Shown here: piece after piece, positions 1 through 9,604 of the stretch
Layout: every line of letters begins with the position of its first letter
Numbering within the stretch: position 1 is the stretch's first letter
Source of the DNA: Amedibacillus dolichus DSM 3991
GTDB lineage: Bacteria > Bacillota_I > Bacilli_A > Erysipelotrichales > Erysipelotrichaceae
DNA: 64,000 nt
Direction of reading: 5' to 3'
Assembly: GCF_000154285.1 (NCBI RefSeq)
Contig: NZ_DS483475.1
Location: forward strand, 1 to 64,000
Made by a program: the position numbers and the translations under genes
The notes under the pieces: generated by a model
Told to the model about the DNA's origin: nothing
What the model saw: only the letters and a program-made list of their open reading frames with translations
The model's database searches: none

Positions 1-55
1 ATACGTGCGTTTTTATCTATATATGAGTATTAAAATCAAAAGAATAGTGATTATT

Positions 56-83
56 AAAAAGCAATTGGCAAGCTAAGCTTTTT
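56..83 (-). terminator. Terminator after spoIIM
   Basis: On the minus strand AAAAAGC pairs with GCTTTTT around a 14-nt loop. The 3' arm ends in the U-rich tract. It starts at the stop codon of the spoIIM-like gene. Confidence 0.5.
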
Positions 84-690
84 ATATCAAAGCGATGATA
101 AGAGGAGTAATAAAAACTTCAATAAGCGTGGAAACAATCATGAGTGGGGCAATGATTAAAAAATAGGTACGAAGCATAAGAGGGAGTAAGTCTTTGTAAA
201 GGTAAATGTGTTGTTTGTGTAAAATACGATTGGAGATCGTTTTGCATACATAAATACCACAAGCTGCGGATAAGATAATGGTAGGAATAAAAACGATGCC
301 ATGGGGCAGTATGTTTACCAGAATCATGCTGTGAGAAATATTGGTATAAGAGGTAGCACCAAATAAAATACCGATCAAACTACCGTTAAAAACAGTGAAG
401 ATTGCAGGTATATACAAAAATGGAATTATTCCTAAGGCAATAAGATAAAAACCGGTAAATAGATTTTTAATCAGTGTCGGTAAGATTCCATGGAAGCTTA
501 GCAGTGTTGAAATGTTAGGATCAATACGAATAAGCAGTTTAGTTGCTAAGCCGGCATTATTTCCGAGCAGAACGGAAAAAAGTAAAATACTTCCGATAAA
601 AAGAGCGGTACATAGCAAGACGGTCATTTGTATGTGATCTTTATAAAAGCTGCGAAAATGCTGCCACCCATAATATTTTAATTTTTGCAT
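82..690 (-). CDS. spoIIM: Stage II sporulation protein M (SpoIIM/DUF95 family)
   Basis: This 202-residue integral membrane protein is recognised as SpoIIM. In spore formers SpoIIM is a subunit of the SpoIID-M-P machine that remodels peptidoglycan during forespore engulfment. About five hydrophobic segments are visible, and the family-typical stretch LPHGIVFIPTIILSAACG lies in the middle. An upstream in-frame ATG at 711 exists, but AAAGGAG sits 9 nt before the ATG at 690, so 690 is preferred. The gene lies downstream of the P-type ATPase gene on the same strand, with a weak terminator between them, so some readthrough transcription is possible. DUF95 proteins also occur in non-spore formers, but the many other sporulation genes here support the name. 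Confidence 0.82.
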   Translation of the reverse strand: MQKLKYYGWQHFRSFYKDHIQMTVLLCTALFIGSILLFSVLLGNNAGLATKLLIRIDPNISTLLSFHGILPTLIKNLFTGFYLIALGIIPFLYIPAIFTVFNGSLIGILFGATSYTNISHSMILVNILPHGIVFIPTIILSAACGIYVCKTISNRILHKQHIYLYKDLLPLMLRTYFLIIAPLMIVSTLIEVFITPLIIALI

Positions 691-710
691 GATTGAAAAC
701 TCCTTTAACA

Positions 711-733
711 TGAATAAAGCCGTTTTTAACGGC
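711..733 (-). terminator. Weak terminator between P-type ATPase gene and spoIIM
   Basis: GCCGTT and AACGGC form a 6-bp stem with a 3-nt loop (719-733), followed on the minus strand by TTTATTC. The short U-tract suggests partial termination. Confidence 0.5.
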
Positions 734-776
734 CTATGTTTTATAAGTATAAAGGAAAATCAAGAAAAATACAAGG

Positions 777-3137
777 TTATGATTTTGCTATGCGTAAAAT
801 TCGTTCTTTTAAATGAAAGAAATGTCCGATTTGACGTAATGCATTCATAACAAACGGAATTGCAAAAATTCCGATAAGTGTCAAGATAAATGCGTAAAGC
901 GGAAGTCGTACAAGATTGAAAAAGCTGGGAATACATAGAATTGCTAGAAGAAAGGCACTTGTCATAATGGAAAACAAGAGAAAGCGTTTTTTTGAAAAGG
1001 GAGTGCAGACGCGATATAAGACAACAATGAGCGTAGCAGCGGTCATTATTACACACATGGTAGATATGACATCTTTACTAAGTGGTAGGACTAGAGAAAG
1101 CATATTAACATAGAGAATGCTTAATACCACACATAGAGCTCCGGGAAGCGCTTTACTGAATACATTGATAAGGAAGTTTCCTTCTACCCGTGCATAATTG
1201 GCTTCTAAGGCTAAAAAGAAGGAGGGGATACCGATTGTCAAAGTAGAAATTAAGGTTAATTGAATCGGCTCAAAAGGATAATTCCGCATGAAAAATAAGG
1301 TTAAAAAGCTAAGCAGAGTAGAAAAGGTTGTTTTTACCAAGAAAAGAGAAGCAGAGCGTTGAATGTTATTGATGACACGGCGTCCCTCTTTAACAATGTG
1401 AGGCATATTTGCAAAATTATTATTTAATAAAACAAGATTTGCGATATTCTTGGCAGCCTCACTTCCTTGAGCAACGGAGATGCTGCAATCCGCTTCCTTT
1501 AAGGCCATGACATCATTTACACCATCACCTATCATAGCAGTGATATGTCCGTTTTCCTTTAAGGCATGAAGCATCATTTTCTTTTGTTGCGGAGACACTC
1601 TACCGAAAACAGTATATTGTTCAACGACCTCGGAAATTTGCGAATCTTCTACAGTTGACATATCAATATAGCGATCATAGCTTTTTAAATGTGCTTTCCG
1701 TGCGATAGCATGTACTGTTTTCGGATCATCACCGCTGATAATCTTAACATCTACTCCCTGCGCTAAAAAATAATCCAATGTTTGAGGAGCTTCTTTTCGG
1801 ATAGGATCGCTGAGAATCAGCAAACCAAGAACCTTTTGCTTATGAGGGAGCGTTTCTTCAAGAATATCGTCATCGCTATGGGCTAATACAAGAACGCGAT
1901 TGCCAAGCTTGGTTTGTTCGTCAATCTGTTTGCGAATAGTTGGATCTTCTTGATTGCATACAAATTCATAAGCGCCTAATGTATAGGTGCCTTCCTCTTG
2001 AAAACTGACTGCACTTAGCTTACGAGCACTGGAGAAGGGAATCGAGTGAACAGCGATCTTATTTGTTTTTGGCTGCTTAGCAAATTGTCGAATCGCAAGT
2101 GCCGTAGCATTATCATCGGTTAATACCTTCATCATGTTACTTAAAATATCCGGCATATCCCAACGCTCATCATAGAGAATCATATTTTCTACACGCATAT
2201 TTCCTTCGGTAATCGTACCGGTTTTATCCAAGCATAAAACATCTACTCTAGCCAAAGTTTCAATGCAATACAGTTCCTGCACCAAAGTTTTGCGGCGAGC
2301 TAAGTTGACAGAACCAACAGCCAAAGCGATACTTGTCAGCAATACAAGTCCTTCCGGAATCATGCCAATCAAAGCAGCAACGGTTGAAACGATGCTATCT
2401 TCTAAGCCGGATTGAGTTAAAAACATTTGCTTGCTGAATAATAGAATACCCATGGGTATGATGATAATACCGATTGTTTTAATAATAAAGTTAATGCTGT
2501 CGCGTAACTGCGATTTATGCTTACGAAAGACTTTGGCATCTTTGACGATGGTTTGGGCATAATTATCATCGCCGACATGGTAAACCTGTACCTTTGCATT
2601 GCCGCTTACCACAAAGCTTCCGGAATACAGTGTATCGCCAACCTGTTTGATAATGATATCGGACTCGCCGGTTACTAGAGATTCATTTACTTCTAAGCGG
2701 CCTTCGCAAACAAAAGCATCGGCACAGATTTGAGAACCGCTTGCCAGCAGCATAATATCATCAAGCACCAATTCTTGGGTTGTAAGCTCTACGATGTTTC
2801 CATCACGAAGCACTTGCACGTATGGCTGTGTAATCAGACGTAAACGATCCAATACTTTTTTTGCACGTAGCTCCTGAACGATGCCAATGACTAAATTGGA
2901 TACTACGACTCCTAAAAACAGCAGGTTTTTAAAAGAACCGATAAAAATGATCAGACCGGCTAAAATTGCATTGATAAGATTAAATAAAGTAAAAATATTA
3001 TCGCGAAAAATATCTTGGTAGCTTTTGGTTTCCTGATTGCTTTGTTGATTGCTGAAACCGGCTTCTATACGTTGATTTACTTCTTTTGCAGAGAGTCCAT
3101 ACGTAATGCTTGTATGGTTGTCGATGTTTCGTGCCAT
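777..3137 (-). CDS. P-type cation-transporting ATPase, CtpE-like
   Basis: This 786-residue protein has the full P-type ATPase layout. TGES of the actuator domain is near residue 157. The PEGL motif in transmembrane helix 4 is near 261, in the form MIPEGLVLL. The phosphorylated aspartate in DKTGTIT is near 303, and the GDGVND hinge is near 536. A helical membrane region forms the C-terminus. The MIPEGLVLL form resembles the actinobacterial CtpE branch, for which calcium uptake has been reported. Ca2+ transport is therefore an inference and other cations are possible. The start is ATG at 3137 after GAGGTG. An extended -10 promoter (TGATATAAT) lies just upstream in the divergent intergenic region shared with the ABC-F gene. 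Confidence 0.85.
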   Translation of the reverse strand: MARNIDNHTSITYGLSAKEVNQRIEAGFSNQQSNQETKSYQDIFRDNIFTLFNLINAILAGLIIFIGSFKNLLFLGVVVSNLVIGIVQELRAKKVLDRLRLITQPYVQVLRDGNIVELTTQELVLDDIMLLASGSQICADAFVCEGRLEVNESLVTGESDIIIKQVGDTLYSGSFVVSGNAKVQVYHVGDDNYAQTIVKDAKVFRKHKSQLRDSINFIIKTIGIIIIPMGILLFSKQMFLTQSGLEDSIVSTVAALIGMIPEGLVLLTSIALAVGSVNLARRKTLVQELYCIETLARVDVLCLDKTGTITEGNMRVENMILYDERWDMPDILSNMMKVLTDDNATALAIRQFAKQPKTNKIAVHSIPFSSARKLSAVSFQEEGTYTLGAYEFVCNQEDPTIRKQIDEQTKLGNRVLVLAHSDDDILEETLPHKQKVLGLLILSDPIRKEAPQTLDYFLAQGVDVKIISGDDPKTVHAIARKAHLKSYDRYIDMSTVEDSQISEVVEQYTVFGRVSPQQKKMMLHALKENGHITAMIGDGVNDVMALKEADCSISVAQGSEAAKNIANLVLLNNNFANMPHIVKEGRRVINNIQRSASLFLVKTTFSTLLSFLTLFFMRNYPFEPIQLTLISTLTIGIPSFFLALEANYARVEGNFLINVFSKALPGALCVVLSILYVNMLSLVLPLSKDVISTMCVIMTAATLIVVLYRVCTPFSKKRFLLFSIMTSAFLLAILCIPSFFNLVRLPLYAFILTLIGIFAIPFVMNALRQIGHFFHLKERILRIAKS

Positions 3138-3159
3138 GTTGCGTTCACCTCGTGTATCT

Positions 3160-3168
3160 ATTATATCA
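3160..3168 (-). promoter_or_regulatory. Extended -10 promoter of the P-type ATPase gene
   Basis: On the minus strand TGATATAAT is an extended -10 element 23 nt before the ATG. No convincing -35 is visible, which is typical of extended -10 promoters. Confidence 0.5.
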
Positions 3169-3251
3169 AATCATGTGAGCTTATAGTCTTACGTTATTGT
3201 AATTTTTTGTATTTTTTTCAGGCAAGAAAGCTTTTAAGAAGTAAATAAGCA

Positions 3252-3260
3252 TGGTATACT
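3252..3260 (+). promoter_or_regulatory. Extended -10 promoter of the ABC-F gene
   Basis: TGGTATACT is an extended -10 element 26 nt upstream of the chosen GTG start. No clear -35 box is seen. Confidence 0.45.
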
Positions 3261-3285
3261 AACCATATTGTTTGGAGGAATGTTA

Positions 3286-4839
3286 GTGAGTATTTTAAAT
3301 GTAGAGCATGTTTCTCATAGCTTTGGAGGTCGTTCCATTTTAGAAGATGTTTCCTTTCGTTTGCTGAAGGGAGAGCATGTCGGTCTGATTGGTGCAAATG
3401 GTGAGGGAAAAAGTACCTTTTTAAATATTATTTGCGGCAAGCTGGCGCCGGAAAGCGGAAAGGTGGAATGGTGTCGGCATATTACGACCGGTTATTTGGA
3501 TCAGTATACCGTACTTAGCAAAGGCATGAGCATTCATCAGGTGTTGGAAACAGCCTTTGCGCACTTATTTGAATTAGAAAAAGAGCTGCTGCAGATGTAT
3601 GAGAAAATGTGTAATTGCAGCGAAGATGAAATGAACATACTTATGCAGGACGTAGGAGAAATACAGGATATTTTAGAGCATAGCGGCTTTTATATGATTG
3701 ATACAAAAATCAATGAGGTCGCAAGCGGCTTAGGCTTATTGGATCTAGGTTTGGATAAGGACGTTACAATGCTATCCGGCGGGCAACGTATGAAGGTGTT
3801 ACTTGCCAAGCTGTTATTGGAAAATCCGATGATCTTGATTTTAGATGAACCGACGAATTATTTAGATGAGGAGCATATACGCTGGCTTACCACTTTCTTA
3901 CAAAACTATGAAAATGCGTTTTTGTTGGTTTCGCATGATATTCCGTTTTTAAATAATGTAATCAATTTGATCTATCATATCGAAAACAAAGAATTGACAC
4001 GTTATGCAGGAGATTATGCGTATTTTGAGGAACAATATGCAATGAAGCAGCGACAGCAGCTTGCGGCTTATGAGCGCCAACAAAGAGAAATCAACGATTT
4101 GGAGGATTTTATTGCTCGCAATAAGGCAAGAGTTGCTACACGTAACATGGCACATTCGCGTCAGAAAAAGCTAGATAAGATGGAGCTTATCAGTAAGCCA
4201 AAGGAAAAGATAAAGCCCGAATTTCAATTTATATCTGCCAGAACTCCGGGACGTGTGATCTTTGAGGCAAAGGATCTTGTAATCGGGTATGAAGAAGCAT
4301 TAACCTCACCTATGAATTTAACTTTAGAACGCAATCACAAGGTCGCAATCAAAGGTGTGAACGGTTTAGGGAAAACGACGCTGTTAAAAACGCTATTGGG
4401 TCTTTTACCTCCGTTTCATGGAATGGTTGAGGTTGATCCCTATGCGGAAGTCGGTTTTTTCGAACAGGAAAGTGCTGCATCATCTAAGACTGCATTGGAA
4501 TATTTTTGGGAACAGTTTCCAAGCTATATGAATCAAGAGGTACGAGCGGCGCTTGCGAAATGTGCATTGACAAGTGATCACATCGAATCGGCAATCTGTG
4601 TGCTATCCGGAGGGGAACAAGCCAAAGTGCGCTTAGCGGTAATTATGAATCGTCCTTGTAATGTGTTGGTTTTAGATGAACCGACCAATCATTTGGATAT
4701 TGACGCAAAAGAAGAACTGAAACGAGCGTTGAAGGAATATAAAGGGACGGTGTTGTTGGTATCCCATGATCCAAGCTTTTATATGGATATTGTCGATGAT
4801 GTATGGGATTTGGAGCAATGGACAACCAAAATATTGTAA
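3286..4839 (+). CDS. ABC-F family ATPase, YfmM-like
   Basis: This 517-residue protein has two ABC ATPase domains in tandem and no membrane segments, which is the ABC-F pattern. The first Walker A is GANGEGKS (near residue 35) with signature LSGGQRMK. The second Walker A is GVNGLGKT (near residue 358) with signature LSGGEQAK. Both domains have LDEPTN Walker B motifs. Between them lies a charged linker (residues about 240-310) that inserts next to the ribosomal P-site in this family. The sequence resembles Bacillus YfmM, so a translation-factor or ribosome-protection role is likely. TTG (3268) and ATG (3280) are also in frame, but GGAGG at 3274-3278 fits the GTG at 3286. Antibiotic resistance cannot be inferred from sequence alone. 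Confidence 0.87.
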   Translation: MSILNVEHVSHSFGGRSILEDVSFRLLKGEHVGLIGANGEGKSTFLNIICGKLAPESGKVEWCRHITTGYLDQYTVLSKGMSIHQVLETAFAHLFELEKELLQMYEKMCNCSEDEMNILMQDVGEIQDILEHSGFYMIDTKINEVASGLGLLDLGLDKDVTMLSGGQRMKVLLAKLLLENPMILILDEPTNYLDEEHIRWLTTFLQNYENAFLLVSHDIPFLNNVINLIYHIENKELTRYAGDYAYFEEQYAMKQRQQLAAYERQQREINDLEDFIARNKARVATRNMAHSRQKKLDKMELISKPKEKIKPEFQFISARTPGRVIFEAKDLVIGYEEALTSPMNLTLERNHKVAIKGVNGLGKTTLLKTLLGLLPPFHGMVEVDPYAEVGFFEQESAASSKTALEYFWEQFPSYMNQEVRAALAKCALTSDHIESAICVLSGGEQAKVRLAVIMNRPCNVLVLDEPTNHLDIDAKEELKRALKEYKGTVLLVSHDPSFYMDIVDDVWDLEQWTTKIL

Positions 4840-4846
4840 TTAAGAA

Positions 4847-4878
4847 AGAAGCGAATGATAAGCTTCTTTTTTATTTTT
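4847..4878 (+). terminator. Terminator after the ABC-F gene
   Basis: AGAAGC and GCTTCT form a stem around a 9-nt loop, followed by a T-rich tail (4867-4878). Confidence 0.7.
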
Positions 4879-4947
4879 AAATCTGCTTGATATAAAAAGT
4901 TTAAAATACTTTTCTGTTTTTATCTAAACTTATCGTATTACCTATTG

Positions 4948-5470
4948 TAAGACTCAAGAATATATTTGTCTTTGAGCAAATCGGAGGTGATGCAGTATGA
5001 CATGATAGCTGTATAAGAAATTGTATATACTTTGTGAAAAAAGCAATGAAAAAGGAGGAAAACAATGGAGAAATCTAAAATACAAGAAGATATACCTACA
5101 AAAGCGCAGCAGTTAAGTGAACGTATGGCCTATGCAAGAAGCTGTAAAAGACTTCTCTGTAACAAACAAATTTTAGCATACTTATTTAAAGAATTTATAG
5201 AGGAATATAAACAGCTATCACCTGAAGAAATTGTGAAGTATTTAGGAAATGGAACCAAAGAAACAATAGCTGATATAAGCAATCATGATGTATGTGTTAG
5301 GGGAACTATGATTTCATTTGACATGCTTTTTGAAGCAATGCTGCCAAGTCGTAATCAATCACAGCTTTTTAATATTGAATTTCAAATGGATATCATAGAA
5401 AGACTGCCGACAATGAAGATATGTCGAAAAACGAGCAAGGTCTTTGATGCTTAAATATATTAAGACTCAA
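4948..5470. repeat. 10-bp direct repeats flanking the Rpn-like gene
   Basis: TAAGACTCAA occurs at 4948-4957 and again at 5461-5470, bracketing the truncated Rpn-like gene. Just inside, ATATATTT (4960-4967) and AAATATAT (5453-5460) form a short imperfect inverted pair. This could be a target-site duplication or chance in AT-rich DNA. Apart from these repeats and a ribosome binding site at the gene, nothing else was recognised in 4879-5064. Confidence 0.3.
5065..5454 (+). pseudogene. N-terminal remnant of an Rpn/PD-(D/E)XK nuclease-transposase family gene
   Basis: The 129 residues resemble the N-terminal half of the Rpn (recombination-promoting nuclease, Transposase_31-like) proteins common in gut Firmicutes. 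The catalytic pattern is recognisable: an aspartate in SFDMLFEAMLP, then the E-x-Q element in FNIEFQMD. In full-length members the sequence continues for another 150 or more residues with the region typically reading like ARMISSQL. Here it ends shortly after E-x-Q in an unrelated tail, so the gene is probably truncated and inactive. A good ribosome binding site (AAAGGAGG) precedes the ATG. Ten-base direct repeats flank it. A small intact protein of unknown function cannot be fully excluded. Confidence 0.6.
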
Positions 5471-5498
5471 TAAAAGAAACAGCTTTGTAAAGAATAAA

Positions 5499-5539
5499 AA
5501 AGGACATAGAAACTACTTGATGTAGTTCCTACGTCCTTT
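5499..5539. terminator. Bidirectional terminator at the 3' end of the glycosyltransferase gene
   Basis: An 18-bp imperfect hairpin begins with AAAGGAC and ends with GTCCTTT. It overlaps the minus-strand stop codon. On the minus strand it is followed by a T-rich run (CCTTTTTTATT), so it mainly serves the glycosyltransferase gene. It could also stop plus-strand transcripts from the Rpn remnant. Confidence 0.75.
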
Positions 5540-6722
5540 ATATATGCTTGATTTCTTTCCAATCGGTTTCCTTATGAAAGAAAGATAATAAGCCGATGAT
5601 ATAGAAGCTTAACATATATACCCAAAGCCACAGAAAGCTGTTCCACATCTTGCTTACGGCAAAGTGAGCTTTATGTGCATAATATAAGCCAAGCAAGATG
5701 GAAAATATCCACTGTAAGAAAAAGATGAGTAGCAATAAAGTCGGTGCATAGATTGCCAACAATACAATCAACAAAAGCATCAGCAAGCCGGCAATGCTCG
5801 CCATATCACCGACATACAGAAGCATGAGATGATCGAAGTTGGCAATGTTTGGACGTTTGCAAAAGGTTTTCCATAATTGCTTTTGGAATTTTTTGCGCAC
5901 CTGCATATCTCCGCTGATCCATCGCTTGCGTTGCTTCCACGCATCTGCAAAGTGAAGAGGCTGTACGTCATAGGTAATGGCATCGTTCATAACACCGATC
6001 GTTTCTTCTTCACTAAGGCATAGAAAGGTCATATCAATATCTTCGGTAACAGAGGTTGTATGCCAACCGCCATGCTTTTTCAAGAAGTCGGAGGTTATAT
6101 AAAAGCCGGAGCCGAAAATCATTCCGGAATAGGTTTTCGTACCACGAGGGATATTGATAAAATGATTGGCTAAAGAGAAATACAAGCTTGATGCGCCGGC
6201 TACCCAGCTTTGATATGGGTTATAAGCGGTTTTCATACCTTGTGCTACGCGATAGCCATTATGAATGGAGCTTGCACAGGCATGCAGAAAGTCTTTATCA
6301 ATGCGATTATCGGCATCTAAGATGACAAAGGCATCATAGCTTTCTAAAATTGCTGTTTTGGAAAAAAACTCCTCTAATACATCACCCTTACAGCGGATAG
6401 TATTTTGGCATAAATAAGCATGATCTCCAAAGTGCTCCACACGCTCTAAGGTATCATCGCATGTATTGTTAATAAGAACATAAATATCATATTGATTTTT
6501 TGGATAGTCTAGCTGATGCAGTGCCTTTAAAGATGCCTCGATAACATTTGCTTCATTGCGAGCGGGAATTAAGATCGCAAAGCGTTGGTCCTCATAGGTA
6601 GGCGCATGGTTTTTTGAAGCATACCGTTTTTGATGAAGAACATAAAACAAGCTAAGATAAAGGAGATAAATTGAGGATAAGAAAAGTAAGAATAATGCTA
6701 TCACAAAAAGAAAATATCCCAT
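5538..6722 (-). CDS. Membrane family-2 glycosyltransferase
   Basis: This 394-residue protein has an N-terminal membrane helix (residues 3-30), a cytoplasmic GT2 domain and two or three C-terminal membrane helices. The domain shows the elements of processive enzymes related to BcsA and NodC. IPARNEA binds the nucleotide sugar. A DAD motif is near residue 135, TED near 227, and a Q-x-x-R-W motif (QRKRW) near 264. It probably transfers a sugar to a lipid or growing polymer at the inner face of the membrane. The product cannot be told from sequence. It stands alone with its own promoter and terminator. Confidence 0.83.
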   Translation of the reverse strand: MGYFLFVIALFLLFLSSIYLLYLSLFYVLHQKRYASKNHAPTYEDQRFAILIPARNEANVIEASLKALHQLDYPKNQYDIYVLINNTCDDTLERVEHFGDHAYLCQNTIRCKGDVLEEFFSKTAILESYDAFVILDADNRIDKDFLHACASSIHNGYRVAQGMKTAYNPYQSWVAGASSLYFSLANHFINIPRGTKTYSGMIFGSGFYITSDFLKKHGGWHTTSVTEDIDMTFLCLSEEETIGVMNDAITYDVQPLHFADAWKQRKRWISGDMQVRKKFQKQLWKTFCKRPNIANFDHLMLLYVGDMASIAGLLMLLLIVLLAIYAPTLLLLIFFLQWIFSILLGLYYAHKAHFAVSKMWNSFLWLWVYMLSFYIIGLLSFFHKETDWKEIKHI

Positions 6723-6757
6723 AGTTTATTACCTCCATACACTTTAAAACTTTATTA

Positions 6758-6785
6758 AATATAACAAACACTGTAGGATTGTCAA
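6758..6785 (-). promoter_or_regulatory. Sigma-A promoter of the glycosyltransferase gene
   Basis: On the minus strand TTGACA is followed after 16 nt by TATATT. The -10 ends 35 nt before the ATG, and GGAGG lies in between. Confidence 0.7.
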
Positions 6786-6837
6786 GTATTTCGTAAAAAA
6801 TGCAAAAGAATACATTGCTTTATGAATAGCTATCATG

Positions 6838-6862
6838 AAAAAAGCGGCAAGTGCCACTTTTT
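6838..6862 (-). terminator. Terminator of plsY
   Basis: On the minus strand AAAAAGTGGC and GCCGCTTTTT form a stem with one mismatch and a 4-nt loop, followed by Ts. It starts 5 nt after the plsY stop codon. Confidence 0.75.
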
Positions 6863-6866
6863 GATA

Positions 6867-7478
6867 TTAGAGCCAAGTGATTTTATTCTCGTTTCCGTTT
6901 TTGATCTTCACAATGTTGGAACGATGTCGATAAATAACCAAAATGGTTAATAGCCAACTGGCTATAACAACCTCCATACTTATGCTGGCCTGCATAAAAG
7001 TAATATACAAGGTAGAAACAACTGCTGCACACATACTTGCCAAGGATACCATTTTTCCAATATACAATACAATCAAAAATGCGATTAGAGGAATAACGAC
7101 ATACCAAGCATTTTGAAAGGTAAAAAGGGACGTGGATACCAAGAAACCAAACATGGTTGCGACTGCTTTGCCACCGTGGAAATGGGCGAAAAGCGGATAA
7201 CAATGTCCTAGGCATGCCGCAAAGCCTGCCCAAATACTTGCCTCCTGATCGTATAGGGATACTATGCCGACTGCGACTACGACCTTTAAAATATCACAGA
7301 CAATAACGGAAATACCGGCTTTTTTACCAAGCACTCGTCCGGCATTGGTACCTCCTAAATTTCCACTTCCGTAATTTCTTACATCAGTATGGTAAAAAAA
7401 CTTACCGATAACAAGTGCAAAAGGAATAGAGCCTAATACATATCCTAAACCAATATACAAAATCCAATACCAATTCAT
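6867..7478 (-). CDS. plsY: Acyl-phosphate:glycerol-3-phosphate acyltransferase PlsY
   Basis: PlsY moves an acyl group from acyl-phosphate to glycerol-3-phosphate, making lysophosphatidic acid, the first step of phospholipid synthesis in most Gram-positives. The 203-residue protein has the usual five to six membrane helices. It also has the three conserved cytoplasmic motifs: GSIPFALVIGK, then GSGNLGGTNAGR, then the glycine-rich HFHGGKAVAT. The length matches the family. It sits divergently from parE, an arrangement common in Firmicutes. Confidence 0.95.
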   Translation of the reverse strand: MNWYWILYIGLGYVLGSIPFALVIGKFFYHTDVRNYGSGNLGGTNAGRVLGKKAGISVIVCDILKVVVAVGIVSLYDQEASIWAGFAACLGHCYPLFAHFHGGKAVATMFGFLVSTSLFTFQNAWYVVIPLIAFLIVLYIGKMVSLASMCAAVVSTLYITFMQASISMEVVIASWLLTILVIYRHRSNIVKIKNGNENKITWL

Positions 7479-7506
7479 TTTGAGACCTCATTTCTTTAAC
7501 GATCTT

Positions 7507-7536
7507 ATTTTATCACTAAATAATTAAATATAGCAA
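7507..7536 (-). promoter_or_regulatory. Probable plsY promoter
   Basis: On the minus strand TTGCTA is followed after 18 nt by TAAAAT, 29 nt upstream of the plsY ATG. For parE on the other strand the best candidate is TTGCGC, 17 nt, TAAACT (within about 7604-7632), which is weaker. Confidence 0.5.
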
Positions 7537-7672
7537 AGAAAAATAAAGGAAATGCATTTTTTAGGTTTTTCTTATCAAACAGCAGTGTGTTTTCTTGCGG
7601 TTGCGCTTTTAGCTGATATTTGATAAACTTAGACAAGGTTTATGCACGAAGATAACAGAAAGAGGTGGCAGT

Positions 7673-9604
7673 ATGGCAGAAAAGGTGTATGATGGCAGCA
7701 GCATACAAATTCTTGACGGACTGGAAGCTGTACGTAAACGACCGGGAATGTATATAGGTTCAACAGATCGCAGAGGTCTGCATCATTTGGTTTGGGAAAT
7801 CGTTGATAATTCCATTGACGAGGCTTTAAATGGCTATGGAGATACGATTCGTATTACCCTTGAAGAAGGTGATGTCATTTGTGTAGAGGATCATGGGCGA
7901 GGAATGCCGGTGGATATGCATGCCAGCGGTGTACCTGCTGTGCAGGTTATTTATACGGTGCTTCATGCCGGAGGAAAGTTCACCAGTGAGGGTGGATATA
8001 AAACCAGCGGTGGTTTACATGGTGTGGGTGCCAGTGTTGTCAATGCTTTGAGTGAATGGGTAGAGGTAACGATTCATCGAGATGGCAAAATTCATCAAAT
8101 TCGTTTTGAAGATGGCGGCAGTAAGGTCGGTAAGCTAAAGGTTCTTGGAAAAACCAATAAAACAGGAAGTATCGTGCGCTTTAAAGCAGATAAGCATATT
8201 TTTTCAACGACCAAATATTCTTTTTCACAAATTGCAGAACGTGCACAGGAAGATGCCTTTTTATTAGAGGGGCTTTGTTTAGAGGTGCGTGATGAGCGAG
8301 TAGGAAAGGAACGTGAGGTTCGTTATCATTATGCAAATGGTTTAACAGCCTTTATGGATTATTTGCATGAGGATAAGCAAACCTTTCATCAGCCGGTAGC
8401 ATTTAGCGGTATGGTGAATGATATTAAGGTTGATTGTGCTTTTCAATATACCGATGAATATCAGGAAAATATCTTTTCCTTTGTGAATATTGTGCGTACT
8501 AAGGACGGAGGAACACATGAAACAGGAGCGAAAAACGCTTTTACCAAAGTGTTTAATGAGTATGCGCGAAGAAATGGGATTTTAAAGGATAAGGATAAAA
8601 ACTTTGAAGGCAGTGATGTGCGAGAAGGCTTAACGATCATTTTATCGTTAGGCATACCCGAAAATTTATTGCAGTTTGAAGGGCAAACAAAAGGGAAATT
8701 GGGTACTCCCGAAGCTAAAAACGCAGTCGATCAGCTAGTGAGTGAGAAGCTGAGCTTTTGGTTGGAGGAAAATAAGGAGTTGGCACTTACGCTGATTAAA
8801 AAGATGCAGCGCGCTTCTCAGGCACGTGAGGCAGCTCGCAAAGCACGTGAAGATGCCAGAAAAGGAAAAGCGAAAGGAAAAAGCGAAAAGATTTTATCCG
8901 GGAAGCTTGCCAGTGCGCAATCCAAAGATGCACGGAAAAAGGAATTATACTTGGTCGAGGGAGATTCTGCCGGTGGCAGTGCAAAACAAGGAAGAGACTC
9001 TCGCTATCAAGCCATTTTGCCTTTGCGTGGAAAGGTATTAAATACTGAAAAGGCAAGCATTGCCAATATTGAAAAAAATGAAGAATTAAATACGATCATT
9101 CATGCGTTGGGGGCAGGAGTTGGCGCTAACTTTCATGCAGAAGATGCTAGTTATCACAAAGTTATTATTATGACCGATGCCGATACCGATGGCGCGCATA
9201 TTCAAACCCTATTATTAACCTTCTTTTATCGCTATATGAAGGAGCTGATCGAAAAGGGTATGGTGTATATCGCTTTGCCGCCATTGTATAAATTACAAAA
9301 GGGCAAGGAGATTCAATATGCATGGAGCGATGAGGAATTGGATCGTATTCGTAAAACCTTTCCAAAGGGCTATACCTTACAGCGCTATAAAGGTCTTGGT
9401 GAAATGAATGCCGATCAGCTATGGGAAACGACCATGTCGCCGGCAACACGCACCTTGATTCAGGTTACCATTGACGATGCCTTCCTTGCGGAAAAGAGGG
9501 TATCGGTATTGATGGGAGATAAGGCAGATGTACGTCGTACATGGATCGAAGATAATGTATCCTTTACGATGGAAGATACTTATGAAACGGAGGCGAAACG
9601 ATGA
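7673..9604 (+). CDS. parE: DNA topoisomerase IV subunit B (ParE)
   Basis: ParE is the ATPase subunit of topoisomerase IV, which decatenates daughter chromosomes. The 643-residue protein begins with the GHKL ATPase domain ([17 protein letters not shown]; the ATP lid [17 protein letters not shown]). The ATPase transducer domain follows, then the TOPRIM domain with EGDSAGG near residue 428 and the metal-binding MTDADTDG. The form [11 protein letters not shown] is typical of ParE, whereas GyrB usually has [11 protein letters not shown]. The coupled parC downstream agrees. A strong ribosome binding site (GAGGTGG) precedes the ATG. The stop overlaps the parC start (ATGA), which implies translational coupling. 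Confidence 0.95.
   Translation: MAEKVYDGSSIQILDGLEAVRKRPGMYIGSTDRRGLHHLVWEIVDNSIDEALNGYGDTIRITLEEGDVICVEDHGRGMPVDMHASGVPAVQVIYTVLHAGGKFTSEGGYKTSGGLHGVGASVVNALSEWVEVTIHRDGKIHQIRFEDGGSKVGKLKVLGKTNKTGSIVRFKADKHIFSTTKYSFSQIAERAQEDAFLLEGLCLEVRDERVGKEREVRYHYANGLTAFMDYLHEDKQTFHQPVAFSGMVNDIKVDCAFQYTDEYQENIFSFVNIVRTKDGGTHETGAKNAFTKVFNEYARRNGILKDKDKNFEGSDVREGLTIILSLGIPENLLQFEGQTKGKLGTPEAKNAVDQLVSEKLSFWLEENKELALTLIKKMQRASQAREAARKAREDARKGKAKGKSEKILSGKLASAQSKDARKKELYLVEGDSAGGSAKQGRDSRYQAILPLRGKVLNTEKASIANIEKNEELNTIIHALGAGVGANFHAEDASYHKVIIMTDADTDGAHIQTLLLTFFYRYMKELIEKGMVYIALPPLYKLQKGKEIQYAWSDEELDRIRKTFPKGYTLQRYKGLGEMNADQLWETTMSPATRTLIQVTIDDAFLAEKRVSVLMGDKADVRRTWIEDNVSFTMEDTYETEAKR

Noticed and set aside
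916-1113. Plus-strand 65-codon frame opposite the P-type ATPase
   Set aside because: It is antisense to well-conserved ATPase codons and has no family-like composition, so it is a shadow frame.
3286-4839. Antibiotic resistance ABC-F protein
   Set aside because: The sequence is closer to the housekeeping YfmM-like group as judged by eye; the linker does not allow a resistance call.
4983-5019. Possible leader peptide with a GGAGGTG site before the Rpn remnant
   Set aside because: The ATGs near this site give only 2-8 codons or a spacing of 2 nt, with no attenuator-like hairpin. It is more likely a chance ribosome binding site.
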